Below, in pieces: positions 1-10,976 of a DNA stretch of 64,000 nt. Origin of the DNA: Pholiota molesta. Its lineage: Eukaryota > Basidiomycota > Agaricomycetes > Agaricales > Strophariaceae. The stretch spans positions 186,001 through 250,000 of the forward strand of contig JACGCK010000012.1 of the NCBI GenBank assembly GCA_014925825.1, read 5' to 3'. Numbering within the stretch: the stretch's first letter is position 1; every line of letters starts with the position of its first letter. Both the position numbers and the translations under genes were made by a program. Under the pieces are notes generated by a model. The model made no database searches. It had not been told where the DNA came from and saw only the letters and a list, made by a program, of their open reading frames with translations.

Positions 1-3000
1 CACTGAAATTAATTTTCCGACTTACAAAGTTAGAAATTGTCATAGGAAATCCGAGCATGATAACGGCATCAAGAGCTCCAATATCAATGCCCAATTCTAG
101 CGCGTTAGTGGCAATGATACCAAGTAATTGACCAGAGAAAGCTTCATGCTCGATTTTTCGGCGATCCTAACCTTGTTATTAGTCAAGTCAATATCTCGAA
201 TTTGCAACGCCTCTACGGACCTCACGAGTATAACCTAGCCAAAAGCAGCGGTTAATATGATCGTGCAATACACTCATATCACACAGAGATTCTTACCTCC
301 CCTATAACTCTAACTTTATCCAAAATATCTAACCGTCCTTCATTGCTTAGATCGGATTTGATCGTTTCATGGCCTACATCGAAATTGTGACTCCAACCGC
401 TCCAAGTGGAAATACAGCACGTAATTTACCAGTTCGCAAACTTTCGTATCTGAGAGAGATGTGTAAGTAAATCTGAGATAGTCCATCAATATGCATAAAT
501 TGAGAGCATACCTTGCAAAAAAGGATGACGCGAAAACCCTTTTTCATGAGGAAACGCATGAGGTTCGACGCCTCAGAAAGAGAAGAACGTCTGCCCAGAG
601 ATGGATCCATTTCATCCACAAGCGGAGGGTTCCAGATGAGATAATCTTTAGCACCAGACGGCGCCCCATCATTCGATACGACTTCCACTTCTGATGCATC
701 TAATGCAAACATCTTGGACATATATTCAGCTGGGTTTGCTAGTGTTGCACTGCATGAAACGAAGAGGATGCGTCGATCTGAGGGAATCATGTAGTAATCA
801 ATACAGTGTTAGAATACTTAGAAGGATACGCACTTCCAATAGCTGAGCAAACCCGGCGAAAACGTCGCAAGATTGCGCAACATGACTTAAGAAGTAGAAA
901 ATGGCAATTAGGATATGCGACATTCGAATTGACAAACAAAAAGCGTTACCTTCCCAAGAGCCCTGTATAGTAGTGCAGCTCGTCTACAGCCAGGATCTGA
1001 AAGAATCGAATCTCATCGACATAGCTTACATACAATAATTCAAAACTTCCAACCTTCAATCTCTTCAGAAAACTAGAAAGCAATGAGAAACTGTTTGAAA
1101 AAGCAAGGCAAGCGAACAAACCTTCGCCACATCTCCTCATTTGGAAGAATTGATGCGTGTAGGGTGTCCTGAAAAGTTGTAGACAATTGGTCTATGTATT
1201 TAATTCGGGGTGAGCGAGTGCGTACAAAGTTAGTTAATATCACTGAAGCCGTGTCACGAATTTCTATAAACGAGTTAGATGAATATTATATGTCAAGATC
1301 GTAATCCATTCAGCTAACCTTTTCTAGCCTCTTGGGACGTGTCTCCGTCATATGTAGCAACCTATCGAGTTATTAAGTTTACAAGAACGTTTGATCATCC
1401 ATATAAATAAATGTACATACTTTCAATTTATTTAGTCCCGAACATTTGAAAGAGTTGCTCGAGTGAAGCTTTTGATCTTGAGCCAATGCCTAAGCTTGGT
1501 TTATAGATAGTTCACACTTGTAATCTGGGCATAAATACACACTTTGGTGGGAAAGACAAGAATGCGGTCGCGGTGGGATTTTCTTCCAGGTAGGTCAATA
1601 ATGGAATCTAACGAATGATAGAGATTGTAAGATTGAGCAGGGGTGAAAGCTTCAATTCATCGAATGGCTTACTGACTTGATAGATGACACTTTTTCCTGA
1701 TGCAGTACTAGTCGAAACGACGACATGTCGCCCTCTTCGAATGGCATCGATAGCAGCAACTTGATGTGAATATAGGGAATGTATATTTCGAGACGTTAGG
1801 ACTGCGTCTGCGATGTTCTTGGAAATGGGTGGATCCAGAAGAGCTGCGGTAGGAAGGTGAGGTCATATTCACCAAATGGCCTGTAAAATCAAATACTAAC
1901 AAGTCTGGGCTTCTTTCGCCTGGATAGTTCGTCGCGATATAATTTGATCTTTGTACCAGATCGAGGTCGAGACATTCGCTATCACCTCGTTCACTGAAGG
2001 ACGTTCGTCCGAGTTTAGAGCGAGTTTCTCATCATCGGCCAACTCTGGACAGGCACTGAAGGATTTAAAGGAACATATATCTGTCCGGCGTTAACGAGTA
2101 AATCTACGGGATTGTCGCCTGTGGGAGTGGCAGTAAGAAGTCTAAAATGATTCAAAACTTAACATGCATGCCAATTGCGAAAAATGAAATGGACATACTC
2201 TTGTACTGCCTGTCGAAACCTTTCATTTCGCGATTCGATCAGTTTCTTTATGGCTGTAGGGGATAGTGCGGGGACCGAAGACAATGATCTGTGACGATAC
2301 GTTTGATTTAGTGTTTTTAAGGGTAGAACAGTAGTTAGTTTACTGAGATGAGGCAGACGACTTTCTGCTGCTTGAATTATCCGCGAAGTCCAAGACTAGA
2401 ACGTGTCCTTCTCGTTCAGAAGGTCGTAATGTGGCTTGTGAATAATCAACCGAACGGGCTGAAGTATTGTGTCCTTCATTCGTTTGCAATTCCGCAGATG
2501 GAATGTACGAGAATTTGACGAGGTCAGGAAGCAATGCTCTGATCCATAGATAAATATATATAACGCGTCATAGAACGAAGATTATAGACGCACTTAATCT
2601 CGGAAACCTGAGCGATCTCTAAAGGACTTTACATGACGTGAGTTAAATTCTCATAAGGCAATTCAAATGAAGTACTGTTTGAGGAGACCTTCAACTGAGG
2701 ATCTGACTGCAGAAAAACTGACTGCCAGCTGCCTTTTGGAGAAATAAAGGCAAGAACTGTGTTGATAGCCTACATGGCAATTAATACTTCTACGACGTTT
2801 GCAATCGCGTAAACTGTTTGAATGACTTACTTTGAATGTCTAGAATTTTTGTCGAAAGAGATTGAGATAAAATGGGGATTAGTGGATGGGTTACCTTGAA
2901 AAGCTACCAATAACTGAGAACGGTGGCGATTTAAGCAAAGAACAGAAGATATACCAATTGAAAATGATCGGGCCAAGCAGTTTCTTCCATAAAAAATTTG

Positions 3001-3167
3001 TTCCAGACGGTCTGACCTTTTAACTTTCTTGTTCACCTCTCGTGAGTCCTTCTTTTCGCGGGTGCTTTAATAGCTACATTGCTTCCTGTTCCCGAGCTAG
3101 CAGCCTGAGTGGTTGTAATGTCAGTGGACGCCGCTGCTTTGCGCTTCGAAGCCTTTTTGGAAGACAT
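1..3167 (-). CDS. HRQ1: HRQ1-type RecQ-family DNA helicase (3' part off the left edge)
   Basis: ATP-dependent 3'-5' DNA helicase of the Hrq1/RecQ4-like family, which works in genome maintenance in the nucleus. On the minus strand I read, in order: a conserved N-terminal block (KALLPDLVKFSYIPS, near 2520), the Walker A segment (VVVSTSTASGKSVIYQ, near 1700), the DELHYYTG motif II segment (near 970), motif III (FVSCSATLANPAEYMSKMF, near 750) and the ATNALELGIDIGALDAVIM motif V segment (near 100). The C-terminal DUF1998-like part lies outside the window. Start chosen at the ATG of MSSKKASKRK, the first Lys-rich reading frame upstream. Many short introns. The N-terminal 400 bp cannot be read in one frame: an apparent missing base in the T run at 2734-2737 (A run in the sense strand) breaks the block SSVEGLLK, and there is an in-frame stop near 3034. 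I attribute both to sequence error. Family identity is near certain; the exon map near the start is not. Confidence 0.88.
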
Positions 3168-3648
3168 TCGGTTTTCGCGTTCATAGGTGCAGCATAGAGG
3201 GAATGAGAACGTCGACTGCACAATACTTCAATGCCCAAAGTCCAAGGTTGCTCTTGAGTCTGGAGTCCGAACAGGCGCGCATGCCAAGCGAAGCATGATT
3301 TGATGGATGACAAATCATGGCACTGCCGGTTTTTCCGGAAGCGCCTGACACTTCCTCCTGCGCTCAACCAGCGCCCTTTCTTTCGACCAAATATCAAGAT
3401 TCGTCTTTGCTGCTTTTCACCCCTATCTCGATTACGACACTATAACATGCTTTCATCAACCAATCTCACTATTATTGGAGTTTAGGTTGCTCAACTAAAG
3501 CTGCGCTCTGTCCGGCGGCCTCCACCTGAATCACGTTTCATTTCATCATCTAGACCCACTCCGCAGCAGCGTCATGTCTTAAAGCCTGCCTCGAGCCTGC
3601 CTTTCTGTAAATCGCTACTTCTTTCTCTGACATTGTATCTCCGTCAAA
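3168..3648. promoter_or_regulatory. Divergent promoter region of HRQ1 and the fasciclin gene
   Basis: This 480-bp gap separates the start codons of two divergent genes and so must hold both promoters and 5' leaders. Pyrimidine-rich tracts near 3470-3620 resemble fungal transcription start regions. I see no conserved ORF in it. Confidence 0.5.
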
Positions 3649-5489
3649 ATGCGATTGAAATATTCTTGGTTGTTTCCGGCGTCTTTCCTCACCACCTCTT
3701 CTCTGGCCATACACCTGAGACACGACGCCTCTACTCCCTACGATGTTTCTGAGCTCGAGTTTTATACACAAGGAAAACAACAGCCAATATTCAGTGAACA
3801 GCTACATCTTCACTCACCATCTGAACATACATCAACGGTATACGAGACACTCGCCAGTAACCCGAGGTCTGCAACTTATTGAGAGCGCTTTAAATCTGGT
3901 TGACATTCTTATAACGCCTTGTTTCCAGATTTTCGTTGGTCACTAAAGCCATTAATTTCGTTGAAGATATTGCTTCACTTTTGAATGACACCACTTCCGA
4001 GTGTGTTGATTGTCTTCTCCTGTTTAAGCTTTTAATAACGTCCTTTCCATGCAGTTTGACCTTTTTTGCGCCCCCTGATCAAGTGTTGCGCCGTCCCCGA
4101 GGCTCTCCGCCTCCCAGGAACCTAACCTCTATCGGTGACTTGCTCGGTGATTCTATTATCACCAGTGGTTATCCCGATTTGACCGAAGTTTTGCCCTTGA
4201 TCGATGAATTGGACACTGTTTTGGATGGAACCCCCGATCAAGACAAACGAAAGAAAATAGCCAAGGTTATCCTTCGTGCGATCTTGAGTTATCACATTAT
4301 CCCAGGAACGGCATACAATGTCGTTTCGTTGGCCAGCAATATTACATATCCGACGCATCTCCAGATCGCTGGAGCCTTCGATGGAGAGCCATTGCGCCTA
4401 AGGATCACTCACAATGTCATCCCACCTGCCACGCACATAAATTTTTATACGAGGATTGCTCATCCGGATGTCAAAGCAACTAACGGTCAGTTGTTCTTTG
4501 GTTGTTCAACAAAGTACTGAAGACCTAGCGGCATTGTATAGGCATCATACACGTCGTTGACCATCCTCTTCTTCCTCCGCCTTCGGTCTTCCAGGAATTG
4601 TATCTGATCCCGCGTCACTTCTCAATCTTGGTATGTTTCAACTTCGTCTTTTTTTTTTTGGGTGGTACTAACAAATATTGTTCAGACATCTGCTCTGCAG
4701 CGTTCTAAACTTACCGATAATCTTGACCTGCGTTACATTCACGGAAAAGGCCTCGAAGGCACATCGTTGGTGACAATATTTGCACCCACTAACCGAGCCT
4801 TTGAGAGTTTGCCGGCGAAATTGCAATTGTTCTTGTTTTCACCTTTTGGAGAAAGAGTTTTGCAGAAATTGTTGCAGTACCATATTGTTCCAGGCGCAGC
4901 GGTACACTCAAGTAAGTCGTTTTTCAGCACTCTTCTCTTCCTTTTCCTGATGACGAGCAATAATCGTTTCTAGATTATATCCATGGCGACGCAAAAATGA
5001 ATAATGAGGAACCTGCTCATAGGTATGTATCATATTTATGTCTTTTGATTCTCGAGTTTAACAATAAAATAAAGTCCGCCCGAAAGTGACCATGGCAAGA
5101 CCAAGCCCCCAATTCTTGCCGAGCCTATCTTCTCGACCCACCTCACTCTAAACACTTTGTTCGAGAACCATACTCTTGGTACATACATCGTCCAAAAGAA
5201 GCTTACATTCCCTAAATTACCTGGCCACAAACAACCCTATCTAATCAACACAAAGGTCTTTGTGAACCATCACCCAGTTGTTGTGCCGGATGTCGTCAGT
5301 TTGAATGGTGCTATTCATGTGGTTAACAGGCTGCTCGATCCAAGGAAGAAGCCTCATCGCCATCATGAACACCATCATCATGGTCATCATCGCCATCACG
5401 AGGAAGAAGATTCGATCGATGACCCAATAGGTGACATCTGGGTAGACTGGGAAAGTTGGTTGCCTCAGTGGGCAGACGAGATGCAGTGA
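3649..5489 (+). CDS. Secreted protein with two fasciclin (FAS1) domains and a His-rich tail
   Basis: Fasciclin-domain proteins are extracellular or wall-associated adhesion proteins. The N-terminus (MRLKYSWLFPASFLTTSSLA) is a good signal peptide: Lys/Arg, hydrophobic core, small residues. Two FAS1 units follow. The first has LTFFAPPDQVL (near 4060) and ILSYHIIPGTAYNVVSL (near 4285). The second has LVTIFAPTNRAFESLP (near 4765) and LLQYHIVPGAAVHS (near 4870). Between them, IIHVVDHPLLPP (near 4545) is the usual end of a FAS1 unit. The second unit ends with NGAIHVVNRLLDP before a tail very rich in His, then Asp/Glu/Trp (5345-5489). No GPI-anchor signal is visible: the C-terminus is charged. At least five introns, for example near 3870-3910, 4490-4535 and 4630-4685. 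Which sugar or protein partner it binds cannot be told. Confidence 0.85.
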
Positions 5490-5632
5490 AATATTTCCGA
5501 GTCAAGTATATAGCCTCATGCGATGAAAAAAAATCTTTTACCGGTTGGATATCCCTTCTTACTTTGTGTAATTGTAAAAGCTTTGTGTTTTATAAGTAGC
5601 AGTGTATGGTAGTGTATATACAGTACGAATAT

Positions 5633-7464
5633 TCAATCCGAATCTCGTTCATGTGATCGACGTCGTGAAGTGTACCAGTCTCTCTGTTGAAGAGATTTGG
5701 CGGCCATTCGTTGATGACTCCTTGTTTTCACATGAACATCCCATTCGGGTCCCTCTTCAATCATTACTGGGCGGTCATCTTGCACTGTACATGCAGTACA
5801 TATACGTCGCTTTCTAGCTTGTAAAATTGACGCTGGGCTACATGAACAGATTAATCAATCACAAAGAATGACGAAGAACTGGATAATACGTACTCAACAT
5901 TTTTACGGTCGACAAAGAGCAAATTTGATGCAGTTTCGGACAGGAGTTTAGGGTCAGGTAAGTCGCGACGAGCCAAAAAAGCTATGGAATAGTTAAACTT
6001 GCTAATTGACCAGAGAAATTGAATTATCCACCGTCTTGTATTTCGAAAGCTGGAACCTGCACGTTTTTCACCCAATCATCACCCAAAGCTAGTGCTTCAA
6101 TCAGAAAAGTTTTCCGAATCGATATTGCATACGCACTTGTAGCATCCAACAAGTATAGCGGGACAATATTTTCGTCGATATTGGCTGCATCGACCGCAGG
6201 TATCAGCTTGTTCCGTATCCATGATATTTGTCGTTTGGCATATTGTCGTGTGGAAATTTTCATTCGCTCAGTAGCATCTTTAAATGTTGATTCGGAGGGG
6301 GAATCCAAATAACTGCAAAATTCCCTAAAACCTAAGTGAAATCAGAAATCAGTTCTATATAACTGAACTCTGCATTCAGATCTCACCAATAGATTGATAA
6401 ATTCCGAGAGTATAGTCTGTAGCTGATGCTTCCTCTGACTCTGCAAGTGGTCGAGATTTTGCTATCTCGCGCAGGTCCTCGACTTCTTTGAGAAGGCCTT
6501 GCTATACATAGACGGTGTAAGTAACAATCTATATCTATGCTTCGGAAGTGAATTCGCACCGAAATCATCTCATCTACACGTATGTCGAGGCGTTCATTTA
6601 GAACAGATGGATTGGCATATAACCAGAAGCACAATGTCCTAAATCTGCAGCCATGCGGTTAGCGAATATTTCAAAAACGCAAATTTTTGATTTTACCTTG
6701 GTTTACTGTCGACAATGGAATTAGTAGATTGTTCAGCAATGATACTGCTGGGGGTTTTGCCTGACTCTTTCAGAATTTCAAGACTTCTTAAGACTTTTCG
6801 AGTATCTTTCCAATGCCAGCGCTGAGATATAATCGGATCTAGAACAGAAAGGAGTTTATGCAACTGGAAAGCTTGGTCTGGATCGGCTTTCGCTGAGGGT
6901 GCCTCTTCCGGCAAGTTCTCAAGCAGCGTCAAAAGCTCTGGAGGGAGAGAAGCGATAGACGCTTGCAGAGACTCAGACCATTCTACGACTTTCGGAGTTT
7001 CTGATACAGAAGGTTCTTTAGAAACCAGACGATTTGGGAAAATGAGGTGTTGGATCCAATACGAAGTCCCGCCAATAATGATCGGCAACTCGTTATTTTT
7101 ATGCATATCGTCTATCTAATTACAAATTGATATCTGTAGTCAGTTATTCGACACAATGATGAATTAGACTAACCAGCTTTAGAGCGTCTTGAACCCATTC
7201 ACCCACAACGTACTGTTCGCCAGGTTTTTTGAAGCCCATTAGCAAATGTGGAATGCCCTGTCGTTCGACTTCTGGGACTTTGTTTGTAAGGACGTCGAGA
7301 CCCTGGTAGATCTGCATAGAATCCGCATTGATGATCTTTGCACCTCGCCAGCCCACGCTGCGACAAGTGCGATTCACATGTGAGGCAAGTTCAATAGCCA
7401 GTTTAGATTTTCCAACCCCTGTTGTACCGCATATCGTGATAATAGGTCGATATGGGATAGTCAT
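5633..7464 (-). CDS. MOD5: tRNA dimethylallyltransferase (isopentenyltransferase) with C-terminal zinc finger
   Basis: Transfers a dimethylallyl group from DMAPP to adenosine 37 of certain tRNAs (i6A37). P-loop ITICGTTGVGKSKLAIELA lies near residues 8-26; INADSMQIYQGLDVLTNK and GIPHLLMGF follow, then PIIIGGTSYWIQHLIFP. Later exons give RTLCFWLYANPSVLNERLD and ISTRQYAKRQISWIRNKL, both characteristic of MiaA/Mod5. The last exon, after an intron ending near 5823, encodes a C2H2 finger (RRICTACTVQDDRPVM, then HVKTRSHQRM), as in eukaryotic Mod5/TRIT1. I could join all exons without a frameshift. Start is the first in-frame ATG (MTIPYRPI); upstream sequence is in frame only from a TTG, so no ATG-initiated mitochondrial extension exists here. 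Seven or so short introns. It shares a 287-bp promoter region with a mitochondrial ribosomal protein gene. Confidence 0.95.
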
Positions 7465-7751
7465 GGATTGTGAATGCAAACTCAATGGAATGGCTATTTG
7501 AGCGCGAGCCTGAAAGAGGAGAAGAAGATGCTGAGCGAGAGATTCCAAATTCCAATCCAGGCTCTTCTGACGCAATCAATTGAGAACGCGTTGTTTGGCA
7601 AAGGAATGGCAGAAAAATACAACTTGCCGATCAATCCTAGTCTGCAATTAGTATTACCGCCTTGTCACTCATAATTCCAGTCTTATACTTACTTGCGTTT
7701 CTTTCGTGCAAACGCTGTAACCCCGGCATAGTCTTCTCGTATCGCTGAAAC
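7465..7751. promoter_or_regulatory. Divergent promoter region between MOD5 and the uL15m gene
   Basis: A 287-bp gap between two start codons on opposite strands. No ORF starts with ATG in the MOD5 direction. No clear TATA box. Confidence 0.45.
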
Positions 7752-8702
7752 ATGGCTTCAAGAGTTGCGCGAGTAAGTTTGGCCAACTTGAAGCCCGCGC
7801 GAGGCTCTCAACATAATGTCAGTCCTGTCTCTTCTACTTATTGGTCATGACTGACACCATGTTATCTAGCAAAAACGCGTGGGTCGTGGTCAAGGTTCAG
7901 GATATGGAAGAACTGCAGGCCGGGGTATGAATGGTCAGAAATCACGTTCTGGGCCAGGTATTAGGCCAGGGTTCGAAGGAGGACAAACGCCCATTACAAA
8001 ATTATTCCCTAAGCGTGGCTTTGTTAACCAGTGAGGCTTCTCTTTTCCTCTTTCTCAGTGTACATTAGCTGAAATTATTCTATGAAGGAACGAGAAGACT
8101 TGGGCTCCCGTCAACCTCGATCGCATTCAGCATTGGATAGACCAAGGCCGTTTAACCTCTTCACCGGAAAATCCCATCACTGCTCGGGATTTGCTAATGA
8201 GTGGCTGCGTTCATAATGTTCATGACGGAATCAAAATTCTTGGAGATGTAAGTCGAAGATGTCTACTCACGTAATGCAATACTCATCTTGTGGGAATAGG
8301 GCTCCGAACACTTCAAAACACCAATTTATGTCATTGCGTCTAGAGCGAGCAAGAGCGCTATCGAAGCAATAGAGAAAACAGGCGGTAAAATTGTCTGCAA
8401 ATTCTATAACAATCTCGCCCTTCGGGATTGTGTCGAAGGACGCATTGACAGGCTGTCTGCTGCGCCCACCCGCCGTGAGGATATCAGTAAGTGTTTGGGT
8501 TACTTTTCCCGGGATTGTCCTAACTAAACTCTTTCCACTAGTTTGGTACGGGAAACATCAGAATCGAGGGTTCATATCTCCTGCCACTCTGAAATCACTG
8601 GATGGCCTGCCATTTGTAGAGGAACGATGGAAGCAACTCTCAACCGCGCTAGGTCGTTGGAAGAAGCAACAGGTCATCGTGGATTCAGATAGTAAACTAT
8701 AA
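7752..8702 (+). CDS. MRPL10: Mitochondrial large-subunit ribosomal protein uL15m
   Basis: Bacterial L15-type protein of the mitochondrial 54S subunit (yeast name MRPL10). The first exon gives a basic N-terminus ([19 protein letters not shown]) and, after an intron, the L15 signature [19 protein letters not shown] and [20 protein letters not shown]. Further exons carry [19 protein letters not shown] and [19 protein letters not shown]. The last exon is the fungal mitochondrial extension ending near a Lys-rich stretch. Introns lie near 7812-7869, 8033-8086, 8249-8300 and 8484-8541, all in phase; no frameshift. Its stop codon lies only 22 bp from the stop codon of the opposing PRP38 gene, so the two 3' UTRs must overlap. 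Confidence 0.93.
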
Positions 8703-8724
8703 GTAATATAGTACTAAGATTCTA

Positions 8725-9754
8725 TTATCTATCAACATTCATCTTATCCTCTGAGGTGTTACGTTCGGGAGAACGAGAACGAGAAGGTGATCTTGATGGA
8801 CTTCGGGATACATATCTGGACTCTCCGTCGATGGGAGATCGACTTCGGCTGCGAGACTGAGGACTCGAGCCACGACTGCTGGTTCTGCTCCTACTCCTGC
8901 TTTTGCTCCTGCTCCTACTTCTGCTTCTACTTCTGCTCCTACTACCACTCCTACTGCTCCCTCTTGGACTTTCATCGCCTTCGTGGTCACTTTCGCCTTC
9001 CATTGCAGCCAACAGCCTGGATTTTCGAGGTCCTAGTTCACCATTCTCTTCCAAAACCGATCTTTTAGCAATTCTGGGCATTATTATATCACAAACCCTC
9101 TCCTCTGTCAAGAGACTGTAAACGAATTCGTCCATAAAAACCAACGAATAGCCACCTTGAATCAATCAGCGTACACCTTCCATGGTAAAAGAGTGATACT
9201 CACCCATGTCCCTTAACCTGAGTTTACGATAATCTTTGAGTAGGGGTTCCAATAGTTCGTACACATCAACAGCTCGAAAAGTCATGCGGATGTAGAGTGC
9301 TGCAAGGGCTCGTAGATATCTGGAAGAAAATCAATGAGATTCTTTTTATGAATGGCGAATAACGAACTTGAATTCTTCTGCGCGCAGATATTCGACTAAA
9401 ATCTCCTTCTCAGGTTGGATCTGGAGAAGCTTCAATAGTAGACACAGGAATTCCGTGGGCCGCTGGTTTCCATAAACACCACCGATGAACCGAACTTCGA
9501 TTGCTTTATCAATGAGGGATTCAGCTAAAGAGATACAAATGAGTCTCCAAGTAAAGGCGAATTATAATATTTCTCTAACCTGTTAACGCAAAACAGTGTT
9601 CTTTCCAGAACGTAGACTCATATATTCGATTTCGAATCACCGTTTCAACTAAGAACTAATTAAATGAGAGGAGGACCATGGTTTCGAGAATGGATCTCAC
9701 CTGAGGATTTTGACCATGGATTGCCTGGGCCCCGGTTATGGTAGTATTCGCCAT
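8725..9754 (-). CDS. PRP38: Pre-mRNA splicing factor Prp38 with RS-rich tail
   Basis: Prp38 is a component of the U4/U6-U5 tri-snRNP (B complex) needed for spliceosome activation in the nucleus. The protein starts MANTTITGAQAIHGQNPQ, continues with RNRIYESTFWKEHCFAL, then FIGGVYGNQRPTEFLCLLLK, EEFKYLRALAALYIRMTF, and DVYELLEPLLKDYRKLR, all hallmarks of the Prp38 domain (roughly residues 10-170). The C-terminus is a low-complexity Arg-Ser region (8740-8960), longer than in yeast and like the metazoan PRPF38A tail. Introns near 9645-9700, 9520-9580, 9320-9370 and 9150-9205. No frameshift seen. Long open frames on the opposite strand of the RS repeat are composition artefacts. Confidence 0.95.
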
Positions 9755-10976
9755 AGTCAATTGAAAGTCTGGAGGCCTATGACAGTGGTTGTTGGTAACG
9801 AATAAAGAACAGACGACGTTCTGTTTGGCTCTGCTTGAAGCTTGGAGGCTTTTCAACTTGGGGCTACGACAAGGCTACACCATTGCGATCTAATTGCACT
9901 CCATATGCTACATGCCATGACTTCTGGGCGGATCTTATTCGTTTCTAAGTAGTTCTTTCGAATGCTGAACTCTCGGTCTGTGATTTGCCTGCTATCCCGT
10001 TTCGCAGATGAGAAATACTAAACTTTGATGTAACTTCCATACAGCGCACTGCAGTTCCATTGAGAAAAGGTCAATTCCATCTCAGGCTACAAGCATCGAA
10101 ACGTCCCGCCTTTATGTTGGCATTGAATGGGACTTCTTCACGTTCAATTCGCTCCTGTTCTGGCCAGGAATCGGACATACCTGAATACTTGTACTTTCGC
10201 CAAATCTCCCATTTGCATATGTCAAGGTAATAACCTTACTATCACCTCAGGATCCCCAGGTGCCCGTAGATTTTGGTCGCGGCTTTGATACTCTCAGAAC
10301 TCTATTGCCAACCAGAGGGCTTCGGAAACGGGGCGACGGTTCTACATGTGTAATTGTCCACCTTGGAGTTTTGTCAACAATCTACACAGGAAGGTATGTA
10401 CGCAACTCCTATGCTGTCAACATTATCTAACTGGCGATGGTTTTCGGGTAGATGAAGCCAATCTCCTTGTGTGAGACGAGTGATATTCAAGGAGGGAATA
10501 CGAGTGCAGTGTGAGTACAATCTTTTGTCTTCGGCTCCGTCTATCGAACTCACACAATTGTTTTTTATCCCGACATTCGCCGTAGAAAGCTCTCGACACA
10601 CTCCCTTTCCAATATGTTCTGATATACGAGGGAGTATCTGGAGGTTCTGGAGAGGCTTTAGTGGTGTTTTGCAAACTATTTGTGAGGGCGAACGCATGCC
10701 TGTACTCCGTCATGACGGAATTGTATCAGTCGTTGGAGTAATCAGTCAACTTTATGGCTATTGTAGGACCTCGTATATTCAGAATAGACTAGCATTGAAT
10801 CAGAGAGACTGTGCGCGAAAGCAATAATGCAAATGTGTCAACTTCGGTTTTGCGGACAGGCATTTATGTATCAACTTGTGCCAGTGAGCCTGACCTGATT
10901 TGTCGGCTTGTTCCTTACCTCCTACTTCTCCACCGCCGTTTCAGAAGGCTTGCACTAACTCTCGTATCTCGAGAGG
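9755..10976. other. Intergenic region, 1.2 kb, between divergent PRP38 and RCO1-like genes
   Basis: I find no recognisable protein. The longest open frame (10471-10827, plus) has no known motif, no clear splice pattern and unremarkable composition. A CT-rich stretch at 10900-10960 just before the next start codon looks like a transcription start region. The region must hold both promoters. Confidence 0.5.

Noticed and set aside
7465..7575. N-terminal extension of MOD5 as a mitochondrial presequence
   Set aside because: The frame upstream of MTIPYR opens only from a TTG directly after a stop, with no ATG, so it is not a supported start.
8739..9121. Long open frames rich in Ser/Tyr/Cys or Leu around the PRP38 tail
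   Set aside because: They are other-frame translations of the low-complexity RS repeat.
10471..10827. 118-codon frame upstream of the RCO1-like gene
   Set aside because: No conserved motif, no suitable splicing and composition like random sequence; treated as intergenic.
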